Part shown: positions 10,663-24,640 of the stretch, in pieces
How positions within the stretch are numbered: the stretch's first letter is position 1
How the letters are laid out: each line of letters begins with the position of its first letter
From: Cololabis saira
Lineage: Eukaryota > Chordata > Actinopteri > Beloniformes > Belonidae
Length of the DNA stretch: 64,000 bases
Reading direction: 5' to 3'
Assembly: GCF_033807715.1 (NCBI RefSeq)
Contig: NC_084607.1
Location: forward strand, 15,796,941 to 15,860,940
Notes under the pieces: generated by a model
What the model was told of the DNA's origin: nothing
Database searches by the model: none
What the model saw: only the letters and a program-made list of their open reading frames with translations
Program-made: the position numbers and the translations under genes

Positions 10663-10687
10663 TTTTGCGGTATTAGTTACCGCAAAA
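10663..10687. repeat. Perfect 10-bp stem hairpin
   Basis: TTTTGCGGTA, a 5-base loop and TACCGCAAAA. It sits four bases after the larger hairpin, so the two could form a double stem-loop. Confidence 0.8.
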
Positions 10688-11380
10688 CTAACGGCGTTAC
10701 TGTAACCCGTATCCACACCCGCTGTGTCTCCAAACATCCGCAAATACAACGTTGATAAATGCAATAGTGAAAACGGTCAAGCAGCTAAATAAACTTCAGA
10801 ATATTTTTTTGAGGTGAAGGATTCTGTTTTACTAGTCAGGAGGATATGTGGTCCAATATGCTGAATGATCGTTAAGTTAATTTCTCCTTTCGTCAATCTT
10901 TCACATTTAATAAAAACAATACATTCCCTCATTCTCCTACCAAGACTACTTCTTATTTAGTTGCAGTCTTGTTTTCATCATGAAAAAGGGTCATTGAATT
11001 ATATTAATCATCTTAATTTTTCATTATAACGCACAGGCAGCAGGGAATTAGTGCGTTAGGTAGCAGTGCTGCGTGTGAAAATGCGCTGATAGTGATCGGT
11101 GATCGATTTGCCTGGCATCGATTATTTGGTTTCAGAACTGGACAGCTCCTCCAAAGAGCGTCTGAAAGAGCGAAACTAAAGGACGGTGTTAAGAAGTCAT
11201 CTGGGAAACAACCGTATCTTAGGGTTCTCTCTTAGTTCAAACCTTTGAACCTCTCTTAAATCCTTAAGAGAGGTTGGATCTGGGAAACCCGGCCCTTATC
11301 TCTCTAGTTGGAGTTTTACTTATATTGTATGGGTTCAATAAGGAAACAAAAAAAAAAACTAATCTAAAACATGTCTAAGA

Positions 11381-11506
11381 GATGGATGGATGGATGGATG
11401 GATGGATGGATGGATGGATGGATGGATGGATGGATGGATGGATGGATGGATGGATGGATGGATGGATGGATGGATGGATGGATGGATGGATGGATGGATG
11501 GATGGA
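11381..11506. repeat. (GGAT)n microsatellite
   Basis: About 31 uninterrupted copies of the GGAT tetranucleotide. The poly-MDGW translation is an artefact. Confidence 0.97.
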
Positions 11507-14500
11507 ACGACCTCTGTTTATTAAGACTTCTATATGTGTAGACAGAAGCAGCTCTTACTACAGTGACAGATGTAACATTTTACTTCTTCTGAAGCACAGA
11601 CTCACCGTCATTCTTCCATTAGCAGCAAAGTAACGTCCAAAGTAACATCCACATGGTTATTTGCTAAATTTGCCAATAAACCTGGAAGGTGGCTGATCAG
11701 AGTAATTAATGCATTAGTTTGCATTGATTATTAAACTCTGTGATGATAGCAGCTAAATTTAACAAACATGAAAAAAATGTAATGATAATAATAACAACCA
11801 CACAAGAAAAACAGTGAATTATGACTGTTTTTAGAATAACAGGTAAGAGATAGACATATATTACACCGAGTGCTGAATATTACATTTAAAAATATCAGTA
11901 TGGTTGCTTTCACTTCTGATCAGTTTAGTATTTATTTATACATGAGGAATAACTCATCATTTCCTCTGACAACTGCATCAGGATTTTTAACAGGCGCTTC
12001 AGCTTTCATGAGAAAATACATTTTACTTCCTTGACAAAATGTTCCTGCTTGTGTTTATAACAGCCTGAGTGCGATTACCAGCTGACAACATTTGCTCCAC
12101 TCAGTTCAGAGGACCAAAACCGCATAACAACCAGAAGAAACCACTTTAAAATTGGTTCATCTCTTTATTATGCCTTTTATATTTAGAAGAAAAAAGAAAG
12201 AAAAGAAACTGGCTCAAGTATGTCTAATATGTCAAGTATGTTTGATATAATAGATCTGGATACATCTTCATTAGAAGATTGAAGCTGCTTGGTCTTCGAG
12301 CCTTTACCTTTAACAGTGTGGTGAACACCATGATACTAAAAAGCAGACTGATGACTCTTTCAATAGTCAGAAGCTTGAAGACCTGTGATGTCAATTACAG
12401 GACACAGTTTGGTATAACACGTTACTATAGTCGCAGTATTTATTTTTTCTTTTCTCGGGGTGCCAACTAATCTGTCCAGGTCACTTTGATTCGTTTTTGA
12501 ATCACAATTCAAAAGACGTGTCAAATTTTCATTAGTCAACGTTCAGTTAGTTGTTTATTAATACTTTTGTTAGTTTCAAGTTATTTCAATGACAATTGTG
12601 GGTTTTTCTTTCTTTGATGGAAACTAACACATCTGTCCACATCCGTGAATTGAACACCTCCATGTAACACACTGTCGTTGAAAGGTCAGCTTTTAACGTA
12701 TTTCTTTGGCTCCGTTGGAGCGAAAAACAAGCAGCAGCAGCACTGGAATATTTGAACATGTGTGCTTCTGTTGTTGCAGGGTTGTTTTTTTGTTTAGATG
12801 CAGGATGTGTACCTGTGGAAGCGGAAATTAAGACCGTCTGTGCATTTTAATCTTCAATTGGAGTGAATCTTTTCCTTAAGCATAAAGTCACGATGAAACA
12901 CAGCTGGTGTCTTTGCCTTATGAATGTAGAGATTCTGTGAGAAAATGTAGTGTTAAAACCAGGATACATAAAATTGATGCCTCTTTAAAAGAAATGTGGG
13001 CCAGTTTTAGTCAATTTTTGTAAAAATTCACTTTCGTCTTGAAGACAAGATGTTGTTTTGGTTTAATTGAGACACTGGAAATATTTTATCCTATCTATGT
13101 GCACATCTTTTTCGTCTCACATGTAGGTAGGATTGAACGTTCATTAAATAAGATTTTACCATGCGTACTGGAAACTGAAGTGGATGAATACGTCCTTTGG
13201 AAAATTTCTTTTTTTGTTCACCCTTTGAAATAAGCACCTACCTCGGGACCTGGAAAAGGTAGAAAAAGGTAATCTGAGCTTAAAAGTATTGGATGCTAGG
13301 CTATATGCCAACTCCCATGGGTTTATTAAGTTTGTCTGACTCACCAGCTCGGAGGAGAAGCCTTCTTCGTTCTTCTTAAGCCTCAGAGAGGCTGCAGAAG
13401 CAGCGCCCCTCAGGACCAGAGACCTCCTGCAAAGTTAAAAAGGAAGGAGACGTGCAAACCCTCAAAAACATTTCCATTATTTATTCATTGATCAATGTGC
13501 TGAGCCACAAGTCTCCAATTTATTCAAGCGCTGCTGATTTCTTATTAATAATGGCAGGAAGAAACTCAGGGGCACCTGTGTTCAGCAGCACTGAACCCAC
13601 ACACAACCTGCACAACACCTCCACGCCTGCACACAACTTTTTTTCTCACATGTTGACAAGTGGCTCCCACACAGAAATAGACTCTGTGGTCACACATGGA
13701 CAGGAGAAATGCAAGTTTTTTTTGTGGCAACAGTTGCTAGTTTGAGTTGAAATGAATTTGGTTTTGACAACTCATTTATGTCACGAGCAGAAATATCAAC
13801 ATTTACAGTTTCATAAACTGTTCTTATGTCTTTTAAGTGCACATAAAGACAAAAGTGAGAAGTGCAAACGATGACTGAATGAAACAGTCTATGTTTTGAG
13901 GCTTTTGCTGAAGTCAGATGATGATGATGCAGAAATATTTGTTTGATCCAAAGCTTCCTGTCTGAAGTGTTTTTCATTGTTTGAATGCTGATAGATATTA
14001 AAAATGCAGATTTAAAGTCAAATTATTGCGCATGATTGGAAATGGGTTATATCTCTTCACACCGATTACTTTTATGTCTCGAAACCTAATCAAAAATAGT
14101 TGGGTAATACTTCTCGAAAGCATATGAAAACTACCTTTTACCAAAACCCTGTCATTGTTTCCCGCAGAATTTCCTGTGTGTAATATTCTTGAAATTTATG
14201 TAAAAAGTCCTTTTTAGGTAGCAGATAAAAAAATAACAAAACTGGAATTTGATAAAGCCCTACCTTGGTGTCTTTTAATGTGAAGAATGGAAATACTTTA
14301 ACATGTTGAAAAACCAATCAGTACACCACTTTTGTACAAATTTTCAGGCTTTTGTAAACAGTAATTTGAGCAACACATTTTGTTTTTATCATTAACATTC
14401 ATTTACAAACTTATTTTCTTAATTCTTCATTTAAGGAAGCACTAGACTATTTGAGGATATTTTAGGTATACTTTGTGAAAATCTCTGATAATTGGATCTT

Positions 14501-17500
14501 CAGAGGAAAAACATCACTTTTTGCAATTTTTCCATCTATTATGGCGTAGCAACTGATGGACACAATGTCCCCTTCCATTATTAGTGTTCTCCTCAGTTTT
14601 AATTTTTTTTACTTATCAACTTTCAAATTCAAAATAAGAGGAAAAAGATAATGACAATGGTAGTTACGTGCTCGTCGAAGTCAGCCATAAAATTCAAAGA
14701 GGTAGCTTCAGGAGTTTGACAAGTTTTTAAGCTGAATTCAGGGGTAAAGTTGGAGCACATGACACTGTACAATCTACAGGGTATAGAATAAATCCAGATG
14801 GGAGCATGGGATGCAAAATGAGAAATTTGATGAGGAGTATTATCTGAACATCATGACAAGTAATCAAGCTTTCAAATCAGAGGAGAGCACTCCTAAATGT
14901 GTTTTTCAGTTCTAATTAGTTGCTTCAGTCTGATGATTCTGGCTGATTTGTTCAGTTCAGTGCCGAACTCACGGACATGCTTGCTCTGTTATTATATAGT
15001 ATATTATTTCCAGTAACAGCTGTTTATAATAGGAAGGCACCTTAAATATCCTGCTTATCAAAGCTTTTTCAGTGTTTGCTACGGTTACCCTTGAGTTGAA
15101 CTGACCTCAACATACAGATTCAAACAAGGTTTCTAGTTACTTAATGTGAAGAAAATTTCAATCCAATAAAGAGGTTTTATTAACATACAGTACATGCCTG
15201 GATGTGGTTAAAAGCTTATTTATTACACATTGCTCAACTCATCCCATCTCTAATTAGACAGTTCAGTTCTCATTTACTCTCGGCAGCTTATGGCTTCACC
15301 GTCCAGTGGTCCAGTTTCAAATCAGTGTTGGAACCACAACACCCAAAGGACTCACTAATTATTAATGTGCGTCTTGGTCCAAGCGAGGGGGGTAAAGAGA
15401 GAGGCTCACTCTTTATGTACAGAGTTATAATAATTAGTAGTAAAGTTTCAAATGCAGGTTCTGTAATGCACAACTGAAAAAAAGGACAAAACTGATCACA
15501 CAGCTCAGAAAAAAGAAGTTTAAGCATAATATTTTTTATTTTAAAACATTATATATTTTTTTCGTTAGCTCATTTTAAAGCAGTTTAACATTCACTCACA
15601 GTGAAAACACAAAAGAAAAGAAATATTCTATTCAACTGCCTTTTTGCTATAGTGTTTTTAACCCTGACTTGCATTTCTTCCTACTGCTGAGTCACCACGG
15701 ACATTGTTGACCAGAACAATAACTTTGAACTATTCTTTTTAAACTTGCTTTTATATTTCCACCTCTTGCTCGCATAACTCAGAGTTGTTGAATTAAACGA
15801 GTTACATAAAAAGCCTTGTAGTTTTGTGAAATGACTCACAGCATCTGAAAAGATGAAAACACAACCCAATGCAGTCTTCATAACGAATCATAATAAAGTA
15901 CTTCACACTGTTTTCTACTTTTTTATACAAGTTAGTGACAATAACAGATCTGAGACTAGATTCTCAAGAGGGCCAGTCGGGAGCCTAATAAATGCAGTTT
16001 CATAGAATTATTCTTTAAAAACCTAATAGATGACTCTTGTGTATAAACAATAAAGTTGTTTAAGTTACACTTTAATTTCACTTCAAAAGTTACAGCACAG
16101 ACAATATATATGCAGAATTAAAAACCTCATCCAGGTGTAGATTAAGCTGAGATCATAATCAAACTCTGCAACTTAAAGCGCATTTTGGTGGATATGTCCT
16201 GCAGTGATGCTCAGTACAACATCAATCCGCAAACATCTGCTGACTGCTGCTACTCCTGAAATTTTGTCTCTCTGAGTCTCTGCAGAGCCTGTTTGAGGAC
16301 CTAATTCTTAGTCTTTTAGCTGTTTTCAAGTAATTATCATCAATCCCTGCAACATCTTTCATGCAAACGTTTGAATTTGATTGAATCTGACTTTAAAAGT
16401 CCATAAACTTTGCTGATGATGCCACAACTGCAGATTGCAGCAGCTGGTTGCTGGTTGGCCATGTCTTCCCACACACTAAGAAGATAAATGTCTAATTGAC
16501 AGAAAATGGTTACATGCTGATAGATTTCAGCTATTCGTTGTTATTATTAATCCTTATGAACTGTTAATTCAAAAAAATCAAGAATCCTCTTGATCATATT
16601 GATCCCATGCAGGTGATTTTTGTCAAACTTGAGGAGTTTCTTAGAAAATGTTCCATTGGCATCGGAGCAGTGACACAGCAGCTGCTGCAGAGTCCTAAGC
16701 ATGCTTATGCATCCACAAGCAATAAGTCACAGGAGCCCAGGGCTGCATGACACATCTTTTTTTACTATGGTTGGGCGAATGATTTTTGTTAGGGTTGGAA
16801 ACCAAATCTACCAGGATAGGTGTAAGAAATGACTATGGTCAGATATGGAAAGCTGTGTTTAATCTGTTGGGTTGAAAATGTGATGCTAAAATTCAGTTTC
16901 ACTGTATCACAATGTAATGATTTTTACAGTTACCTTTACGTTTGAGAGTGGTTTAAGATTATGTCTTTAAAAAAGATAAAAATCTGTTATTCTTTCAGGC
17001 TTTCTGCCTGTACTGTGAAACTGGCCTGGTATTTTAAATTCCTTCCAAAGTTTCAAAGTAAATTAGATCATTTCAGCTCTAATTTTACTGTGGAAGTTCA
17101 TATTTGTATGTGCATCTTCTATCATTCACTTTTAAATTATGAGTAGTAAGAAAGAGGATATTTCCTCTGAATTAGAGTTGAGTCATATTTGTGCACACCT
17201 GCACTCAGACTGATCCTGTGAGTGGACCCCGTGCACCTCATTGATCTGTGCTACTCCGCTGTCAGGATGTCGATGTGCCCTCCTCTAAATCTCCAAACCT
17301 TTAAAGTGCTCTGGTTGTCAGAGACCGACCTTTTGCGACGATGCTCCACTCAGCGGTGCAGCAGCACTCGACAGCTAAGATGCTGCCATTGGTTACTGAA
17401 GTTATCTGTGGTAAAACCTGCTGTAGTAAAGACGGAAAGAAATTCAGCCCATGTCTATCAGCTGAGAAGAAAGGATCTTTAAAGTTTTGATTGTACTTGA

Positions 17501-19505
17501 TAAATGTATCTAAACTCTCATGTCAGTCGTGTCCTGCTGGTGTTTATTATATTAATATATTATTCATAGTATTCTACTAGAAATATAGAATATATATGTA
17601 GAAATATTATAATTTGGTAGAAAGAGTCTAGCATTCATCCTGTTTATTCTATCATGACAAAAAACACTGTTCGTCCATAGGTTAAATTAACCTAAGGGTG
17701 GACTAAATGTTTGCCCTTGGGTTAATTTACTGATATGAGAGGACAAACTGCAAGTTACTGATGAGAGCAACTGGGGCTGTCATAAAGTATTATTTAAAGG
17801 ACACAGAATCTGACATTTGATTCTGTCCTGAGGAAAGTTAGAACGACACAGTGATAATGATAATGTTGTTACATTTTTCTCATGGCACCTGGCTGCACAA
17901 AGTAAAAAAGAGCAACCTGCTGAATAAGTCACCCTTCAAACTGTGGAGACTGCATCTGTTTCTGCAGCAGCATCTTTAGATATGAATGTAGCCCTGAAAT
18001 TTATGTATAATCTTCCCGACACACAGTCAGTTAGCACAAAGTTTGCTTCAGAATGATTTGTCATACAGAGGATCAATTTGTCTTCTCGTGTTGATGCCAT
18101 ATAGGCCTGTATAAATGCAAAAAGCCGAGCAATCCTAGACATACATACTTAGAACAATACATACCTCATAAGTATAAACAAGCATTTAGTGTTTAGTAGT
18201 AAAAAAGTAATAATTTTACCTGAGACCATCACATGTTACTGCAAATTTAACAAATTATCTCTTAATGATCAGGCTCTTCTTTGTTTCTAACAGCTGTGTG
18301 GTCTGTGTGTCATTCTGTAGAGGAGATAATTGCTTCTGTCTGCAGCCATGCTGCGCTGCAACAGATCATGTGGGATGAGAGAGAGCTTACCATGTATGTC
18401 TCACGTGAGCATCCATATATTACCTTCACACCTGGAAATAATTACTAAACAAAAATTTAAAATTTAATTAAAAAGCAAAACCTTAAAAGCAAACTTGATT
18501 AAAAAAAAACTATGATTTGTCAGTGGGAAGGAGCAGAAAGAGTATAAAAAAAATTATATACTATTTCTGCACCTTCCCACTTGTTGTTCAATAGAGCAGT
18601 CTATGTTAAAAGTCATCATTCCACATTTGCTTATTTTTCCAGTACTATACAAAGTTTTTAAATATGTGTCACCAGTGGCTGCATGACCACAAGAGAAGGG
18701 GCCTCAATACTGCACAGGCCAGCCCAAGCTGCGGACATCAAACGATTCAAATTTAGATCATGCCATTTCAGCCCAGATGTCCTATTTTTTTTTCTTTTAA
18801 TAATCTGCCTTCATCCTCTATATGTCACAGTCTTGCATCCTAAATGCTGATGATTGCTGCCTGAATTCACATATGTGGTTATAGCTCAGTGTAATAGAAG
18901 CGTAGCGCCCCCCCGTTGTGTAATTTGGTGTGTCTCGCTTCTGGCAGCAGCGCAGGACTTCAATCTACACCATGAATTGATTTCCCTTCCAGAAAGGATT
19001 GAAAAGCTTGAAAGGTTCTGTGTGCGTATAAAGTGAAGATCAATAAGCCCGAATGAAACCGGACAAATACGATGCAGATTTTAGATGGACCTCGCAATAA
19101 GGCAGGGAAGGAAAGGAAATGTAAAATGATGTTACAGCTGCACAGCAGTTGAAAATATTTATTTAAAAATGTTTCTCCATCAAGTGTTCCGTTGCAATCA
19201 GTGAATCATTTCCGTCTATTAAATCCTGAAAGAAAATATGTCCCTCAAAAGCCCAGAGTCCATAATATATTGAAACAGCTTGTTCAAGGTATCTTTTCTT
19301 TAACAACAGCGTAAGCTGTTTAGATGGTCTTTGCAACAAGATCTAAATGAACCAGGTAATTAATATGTGATACACTTGCAATAAATATATACGGTAAATA
19401 AATTTCAGCTTTTTAAATGTAAACATAAACTTCTGACTTTGATTGTGTAAAAGATTCCTTAATCCTCAGGGACGCTCCCACTTTGTTAGACTTTGTTAGA
19501 TCATC
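11507..19505. other. 8-kb gene-free stretch
   Basis: I examined this for exons, RNA genes and terminal repeats and found none I can support. It is AT-rich with only short open frames that show no family resemblance and no splice-bounded conserved blocks. Regulatory elements of neighbouring genes could be present but are not recognisable by eye. Confidence 0.45.
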
Positions 19506-19510
19506 GAAGA

Positions 19511-19862
19511 TGTCACATATTTTAGTTGACGGTATTTAGACGGTGTTTTGGTATTTAGTTCTTAGTGTCTTTGTGTTTTCAGTTCTGTCTTGACTTCCCT
19601 TTTTCCCATCTGCCTGTCGTCTGCACCTGTGTCTTGTCAAGCCTGCTGTGTATATCTTGTCTTGTCTTTCCCTTGCTCCCTTCTGGTTCATACTGTTTCC
19701 ACCCTGTTATGCTTTTGAATTGTTTTGGTAATGTTTTAGTTCCTGTGTTTTGCAATCCTGCTAAGCAGCCCTTTTCTTTGGTTTAAGTACAATAAATCAC
19801 TTTTTGTGGAACTCCAGCCTCCTGGTCTCCTGCATCTGGTCCTGTCATCCACATCCGTGACA
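19511..19862 (+). mobile_element. Solo LTR of an LTR retrotransposon
   Basis: A 352-bp block begins TGTCAC and ends GTGACA, the inverted TG...CA termini of an LTR. It is flanked by an exact 5-bp direct repeat, GAAGA (19506-19510 and 19863-19867). A polyadenylation-type AATAAA lies at about 19790, with a C/T-rich 3' part as in fish Gypsy-like LTRs. No internal gag-pol sequence or second LTR adjoins it, so it most likely arose by recombination between the two LTRs of a former element. Orientation is inferred from AATAAA. Confidence 0.8.
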
Positions 19863-19867
19863 GAAGA

Positions 19868-22800
19868 CCTTTTACTTTAGTTTGTAAATATTGTTCTACA
19901 GCTGGGAGCCTGACAGCGCAGTAGATATCTTCACATGAGTCTGAACCATCACATTCACGGTTTAATAGCAAACGTATGCTTTCCTGCATATTTTTTGCCT
20001 GAACCTCTCTATGGTGGATGTGTATCTGGAACTTATGACTTGTCCTGCAAACTGTGTAGTCGGAGTCAGAGTCTTGCACCAGGTGATAAGGTCTCCCTGT
20101 CAAGCCATCTGCTGACTTCAGAGAGTATCCAGGGACCTGAACTTCACCTGCTCTAATGATCTTCTTCTTTCATGCAGTATTCAGACTCAGTTTGTTTTCT
20201 GTTTCTGTTAAACTCGTTCCAGATTTAATGTGATCTGAGTCGAGGGTCTTTGTACTGCAGGCCAAACAGAGGAGCTAATACACCAAGAACTGAGAGAATA
20301 TTTTTTACCAGCAGCCAAAAGCCAGTAAGCTGGTAGTCGCACAAGATCTTAAATGCCATCTGGGCTTTCTTTTTCTGAGTCAAAGGGTGACGGTGGTGAC
20401 AGCAATGTGGTCGTCAGTCTGAAATGTGATCCAACACAGAAATGAAAAACATTTTCACTGATGGACTGAAGCTATAGCAACCATAAATCAATTACAGCAT
20501 AATCCCAGGAGCACGATCATTTAGCAGCATTATTCTTCTTTGTATTTGCATACCCGGAGAGGCCAATTGAAAGCTTACAGAGCATTCCCAGTGGTCTGCA
20601 TCACCATCAGCGATGATCCTGCCACTAAAGATTAAATAAATACACAACTTAATCTGCTCGACATTCAGAGTTTATGATTACTAACATTCAGTACTATCAT
20701 AGATAAAATAGTGACTGAAGCCACATAGTCTCCCCTCACAAAATCATTTTAAATAGTATTGATGGTGTAACAATTAAAGATGCTTTGAAAAGGAGATAAT
20801 TAGTAGTATACAGATGTGAACAAATTACAACATTTAACATATAAAAGTCAACAGTATGAATGCTCAGTGTTGTTGAACATAAGGTTGACTCACCAGTCAC
20901 AGAAGGTTTGTCTGACATAGTTGAATGATGAAAAAAATAAATAAAGCAGTAATTAAAGGATGTGAAAATGGATGTGTGGCTAATTGTGATTCTGGTCTGG
21001 TGGAAAACATTAAGTGCACAAAAGCAGCACTGATGGATTCAACATAAAATGTGGGGTTTCAAGCTGGTTTATCCTGCAGCAGAAACAAGCCACAGAAACT
21101 ATGGACACCCGTGCAGGTTTATGTCAGAAGTTAACAATGATGAAATCATTTACATCTCCTCCATGATGTCTAACAGATTCAAGACAGTAATGATGGAAAA
21201 AATGTTGAGAGCAACAGTGTTTAAGCTTTACTTATACATTTTACTCATATAACTTAATTATGCTCCATTCCAACTTATATATACTTTTTCCTTTTTTAAC
21301 AAAGCTATATGTTAAAGATCTCAGATGACTTACTCCAACACATCAGGCTACTAATGTGGACTAACAGAGAAAGTTATCAACAAAAAAACAGAAAACATAC
21401 AGTGAATGTATTTCTAAAAACTACAGGATTGTAAAGATTTAACTCTTGTTCAATAAATGCAATTTATCCACTTTGAACGAAGTGGGATAGACTTAGACAT
21501 GGAAATCCTGGGCTGCAAATTGGTGCCAGTAAAGCCCAGATTCACACATTTAAAACAATATGACAGTTTCTCTGCTGAATGTCTTCAAACCATCCACAAA
21601 TTGTGCAATTGCGTGGAATATATTAGCCAGCTCTCCACTTTTGAGCTGGTTTATGGAAAAAAGGCAGACTGATAGATAAAAAATGTATAAATATTTGATG
21701 TGACTAGACAAGAAAAAACTTGTGCATTTTTTTCTGACCCTATTAGAAGTGTCAATTTGTGACGCGCTGCTTTCATACCCCCTTTTTTTATTTGACACTG
21801 TACCGCTACAGTTCTTCAGGCGTTCATCAAACTTCTGACAGGCTGAAAATCATATTGAGTATCTGACACCGACTGAGACAAAGCTTTTATTGAAGATATC
21901 TTACAGAGAATTAAGTTGACATGATTGCAGTTATTGTGCACTATATTGCATTGAAAGAGAAACATCAATGATGAACTATGAGCAAAAATATAGTTCACTG
22001 AGTGGTCAAACTGTTGAGGGAATACATTAATATTACAACAACTCTTTGGATACATGTGCAGCACACACAGAACCGTTTTAGTTATATTAAAACAGTTCAT
22101 CTTCTTAGGTGGATAATGATGATCTCGTCAACCGAGATGAGATGGGAAACATCCTCATGTGAGGGCAAGGTGGCAAGAACGGTTGGGGAAAACATTTCTT
22201 TATTTTTTTACAGTTGCTATTTCAAGTCGATACCAATGATTTAATTATGAAGCATTACCCAACATATGCAATAAACCACTGACAGGTAAAGTGAGTTACA
22301 TTGTTCCTCTTGTTACAGTGCAGTTTTGTGCTGAGAAAACTCTCATCCTGATTCCCACATAGATTCCACATGACATTTTCCACCTACTTAAACATTTTTG
22401 TAGACCAGTTATCCTTCAAATGTCAAAAGAATCCCCTACAGAAGCAGCTTCCCGCAGCAGAAAAGACAGCAAACATCTTGCCAGAAAGGGTCTGAAGTGC
22501 TCACCTAGCATCCAAACTCCCTGGATATCAATCTAATGGGACCTGATGGCATCTGTGGGAAGCAAAGCCCATCTATCTACAACCCACACAGCCCAACAAT
22601 TGACCCTCAGCCAATAGCACAAGACAGGGATGTTTTATTTTAATTTATTTTTGCTTGTTTATTATCTGTACTCAGATGGAGCAGAGCTTTTTTGGTTGCT
22701 TGAGGAAGAACTGTCCAATGCTAACCAGATCATTATAATGTGATGTATGACTGATGTAGGAATCCAATTCAAATCTATAGTCATTCTTCAGCCGCACAAA

Positions 22801-23502
22801 GCACCAGGCTCACACTTGCTTTAAGCTATTTTGTGGTTGGATTACGCCCTTACTCACCATCAAATGCCTGAAAAATAGTACTATATCTTCTTCTCTTTGA
22901 ACCACTTTCACCCCAGAGAAAAAAAAAAGTCCATCCAAATTTAATTTAGTTTTGTCTGATTTACGATGCTGATCTCCTGGTTTTCTCCCCTCTGGTTTCC
23001 CTGGCACACAAATGTGGGAACGCTAATGTGAAATGCTGTAATCACAAGGAATCGGGGATATTGAAAAATGATTAATGTGACAATGAGCTTAAATCAAAGA
23101 AAATACTCAGATTTCAAAATGTATGTGTGTGTGTCCTTTCTTGTCTTACTGATTTCTCTTTGTATTTGTCCTCATGTCTTTTTTGGTTAAGCCATAAAGA
23201 CCACATGCCTTTCTACTGACTCTCCAGCTGTCATCCTGAATATGTGAATAACCTTTCAGCTGGTTTGTTTGATGAAGATCGCGCACATCTGTGCTGATCT
23301 CACTGATGATTTTCTAAAAGCTAAAAAGAAAACAAAAGCAAGCATTAAATCATTTTCTTTGAAATGATGCTCACAGCCTGTCTGTCTCGAGCTTGAATAG
23401 GTTTTGTTGAAGCTGTTGAGTTACTGAAGAGTAAAGCTGAATAAAAAGTCTCCATATGCCTTTAAAGGTATGTCATCTCCATCACTGCACACTCTACTCT
23501 GC

Positions 23503-23505
<3 letters not shown>
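19868..23505. other. Gene-free stretch
   Basis: AT-rich sequence with no supportable exon, RNA gene or terminal repeat. Short open frames here lack any recognisable motif. Confidence 0.45.

Positions 23506-23591
<86 letters not shown>
23506..23591. repeat. (TA)n microsatellite 1
   Basis: About 43 uninterrupted TA units. Confidence 0.97.
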
Positions 23592-23593
<2 letters not shown>

Positions 23594-23833
23594 ACATCTG
23601 TAAAGTGCGACAACGTGGAAATGCAGTCTAGAGAATGTGAATATATATCTGCGTTTTTTTGCAAAGACTTTGATAAAATTATTGAAAACAGCTCTTACGT
23701 CAGTGCATGAAATGTGAAGATGCAGCCAGCAGCCGGTTGCTGGGGAAACATATTAACTGTTGATGATGTGCTTCCAGCATGAACCCTAAGAAAAAAACTC
23801 TGGCTAGGAAATTATTGTTTCCCGTTTGTCCGT

Positions 23834-23893
23834 CTGTCTGTCTATCTATCTATCTATCTATCTATCCATCCATCCATCCATCCAGCCATCCAT

Positions 23894-23929
<36 letters not shown>

Positions 23930-23932
23930 CCA
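23834..23932. repeat. Compound (TCTG)(TCTA)(TCCA) microsatellite
   Basis: TCTG, then TCTA, then CATC/TCCA units with a few substitutions. It abuts the dispersed repeat that follows and may be that element's 3' tail read on the minus strand. Confidence 0.9.
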
Positions 23933-24640
23933 TTATTATCCTTGGAGGCAGAGCCACCACCAAACTACTCCCCTGTGGTACTAGCTCCTAGTTATCAGAA
24001 ACCATCTCTACTTTTACGATTGGGCATAGAACACATTTTTTTCCCCATTTTCATCACCCAGTGCTCCTACCTAAGTGACAGTCCTTGCTCTCCCTCTACC
24101 AACCCTGAGAGGGCCCTGCACTGAGCTCAGGTCTCCTCCTTAACCTGAGGAGTGAGCAGGCCGCTTCTTTTCACCAGACAGGGTGGGGCTTCTCTGGCCG
24201 GACGTAGCGCATGGAAGGATCACGTTATTCCGGCCAGATCCTCCCCACCCCATCTGGTGCCCCGGCTGGCCAGAGGGGGCATGTATAGCCCAGGACTGTT
24301 GCATGTTTTTGTGAGGGTAGCTCCCATTGCTACCCAAGGGAACACGGGGAGAACATGCAAACTCCACACAGAAAAGCCCTTTCGCCAACCCCACCCAGGA
24401 AACCTGAGGGACTCTTAACGAAAAGCATTATCGTTAACCTGAGCAGAAACCCCCAGATTTCCCTCTCCAAAGCTACTTTCTCCTGCTCTTCTGGGAGAAC
24501 AAAGAGGTGTTTCCAAGCCAAATGAGACCCTGTCCAGAGGAATATGTCTGAAACGCCTCACTTGGAAGGTGTCCTGGCCAGATGCCCAAACTAACCTGAC
24601 TGGTTTCTTGATGTGCAGAGCAGAAGTGACTTCACCTGAT
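23933..24640 (-). mobile_element. Degraded dispersed fish repeats
   Basis: The part around 24330-24400 contains GAACATGCAAACTCCACACA, a phrase found in an abundant fish repeat that ends in CATC-type microsatellites. The part at about 24465-24640 (TCTCCTGCTCTTCTGGGAG, then GTGTCCTGGCCAGATGCCC) resembles another widespread fish retroposon. Both are recalled resemblances, heavily mutated, without clear ends or target-site duplications. No coding region is supported. Confidence 0.45.

Larger units (their letters stand above)
9472..11294. mobile_element. 1.8-kb DNA transposon with 17-bp inverted termini, non-autonomous
   Basis: The left end GGCCGGGTTTCCCAGAT (from 9472) is matched exactly in inverse by ATCTGGGAAACCCGGCC (to 11294). 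Related TTTCCCAGA/TCTGGGAAA motifs recur inside both ends (near 9560 and 11195). The element is flanked by CTT on both sides, a 3-bp duplication of the kind made by PIF/Harbinger-type transposases. Inside are a short open frame (9897-10151), two perfect hairpins (10615-10658 and 10663-10687) and no complete transposase. I conclude it is a deletion derivative; the superfamily call rests only on the 3-bp duplication and GG-rich ends. Confidence 0.72.

Noticed and set aside
23456..23710. Open frames with long IYIYIY, MDGW, YYYY, CVCV or THTH repeats at TA, GGAT, AAT and GT arrays (also near 11.4, 34.6, 37.6, 43.5, 49.1, 62.5, 63.4 and 63.8 kb)
   Set aside because: They are translations of simple-sequence repeats with no other protein features.
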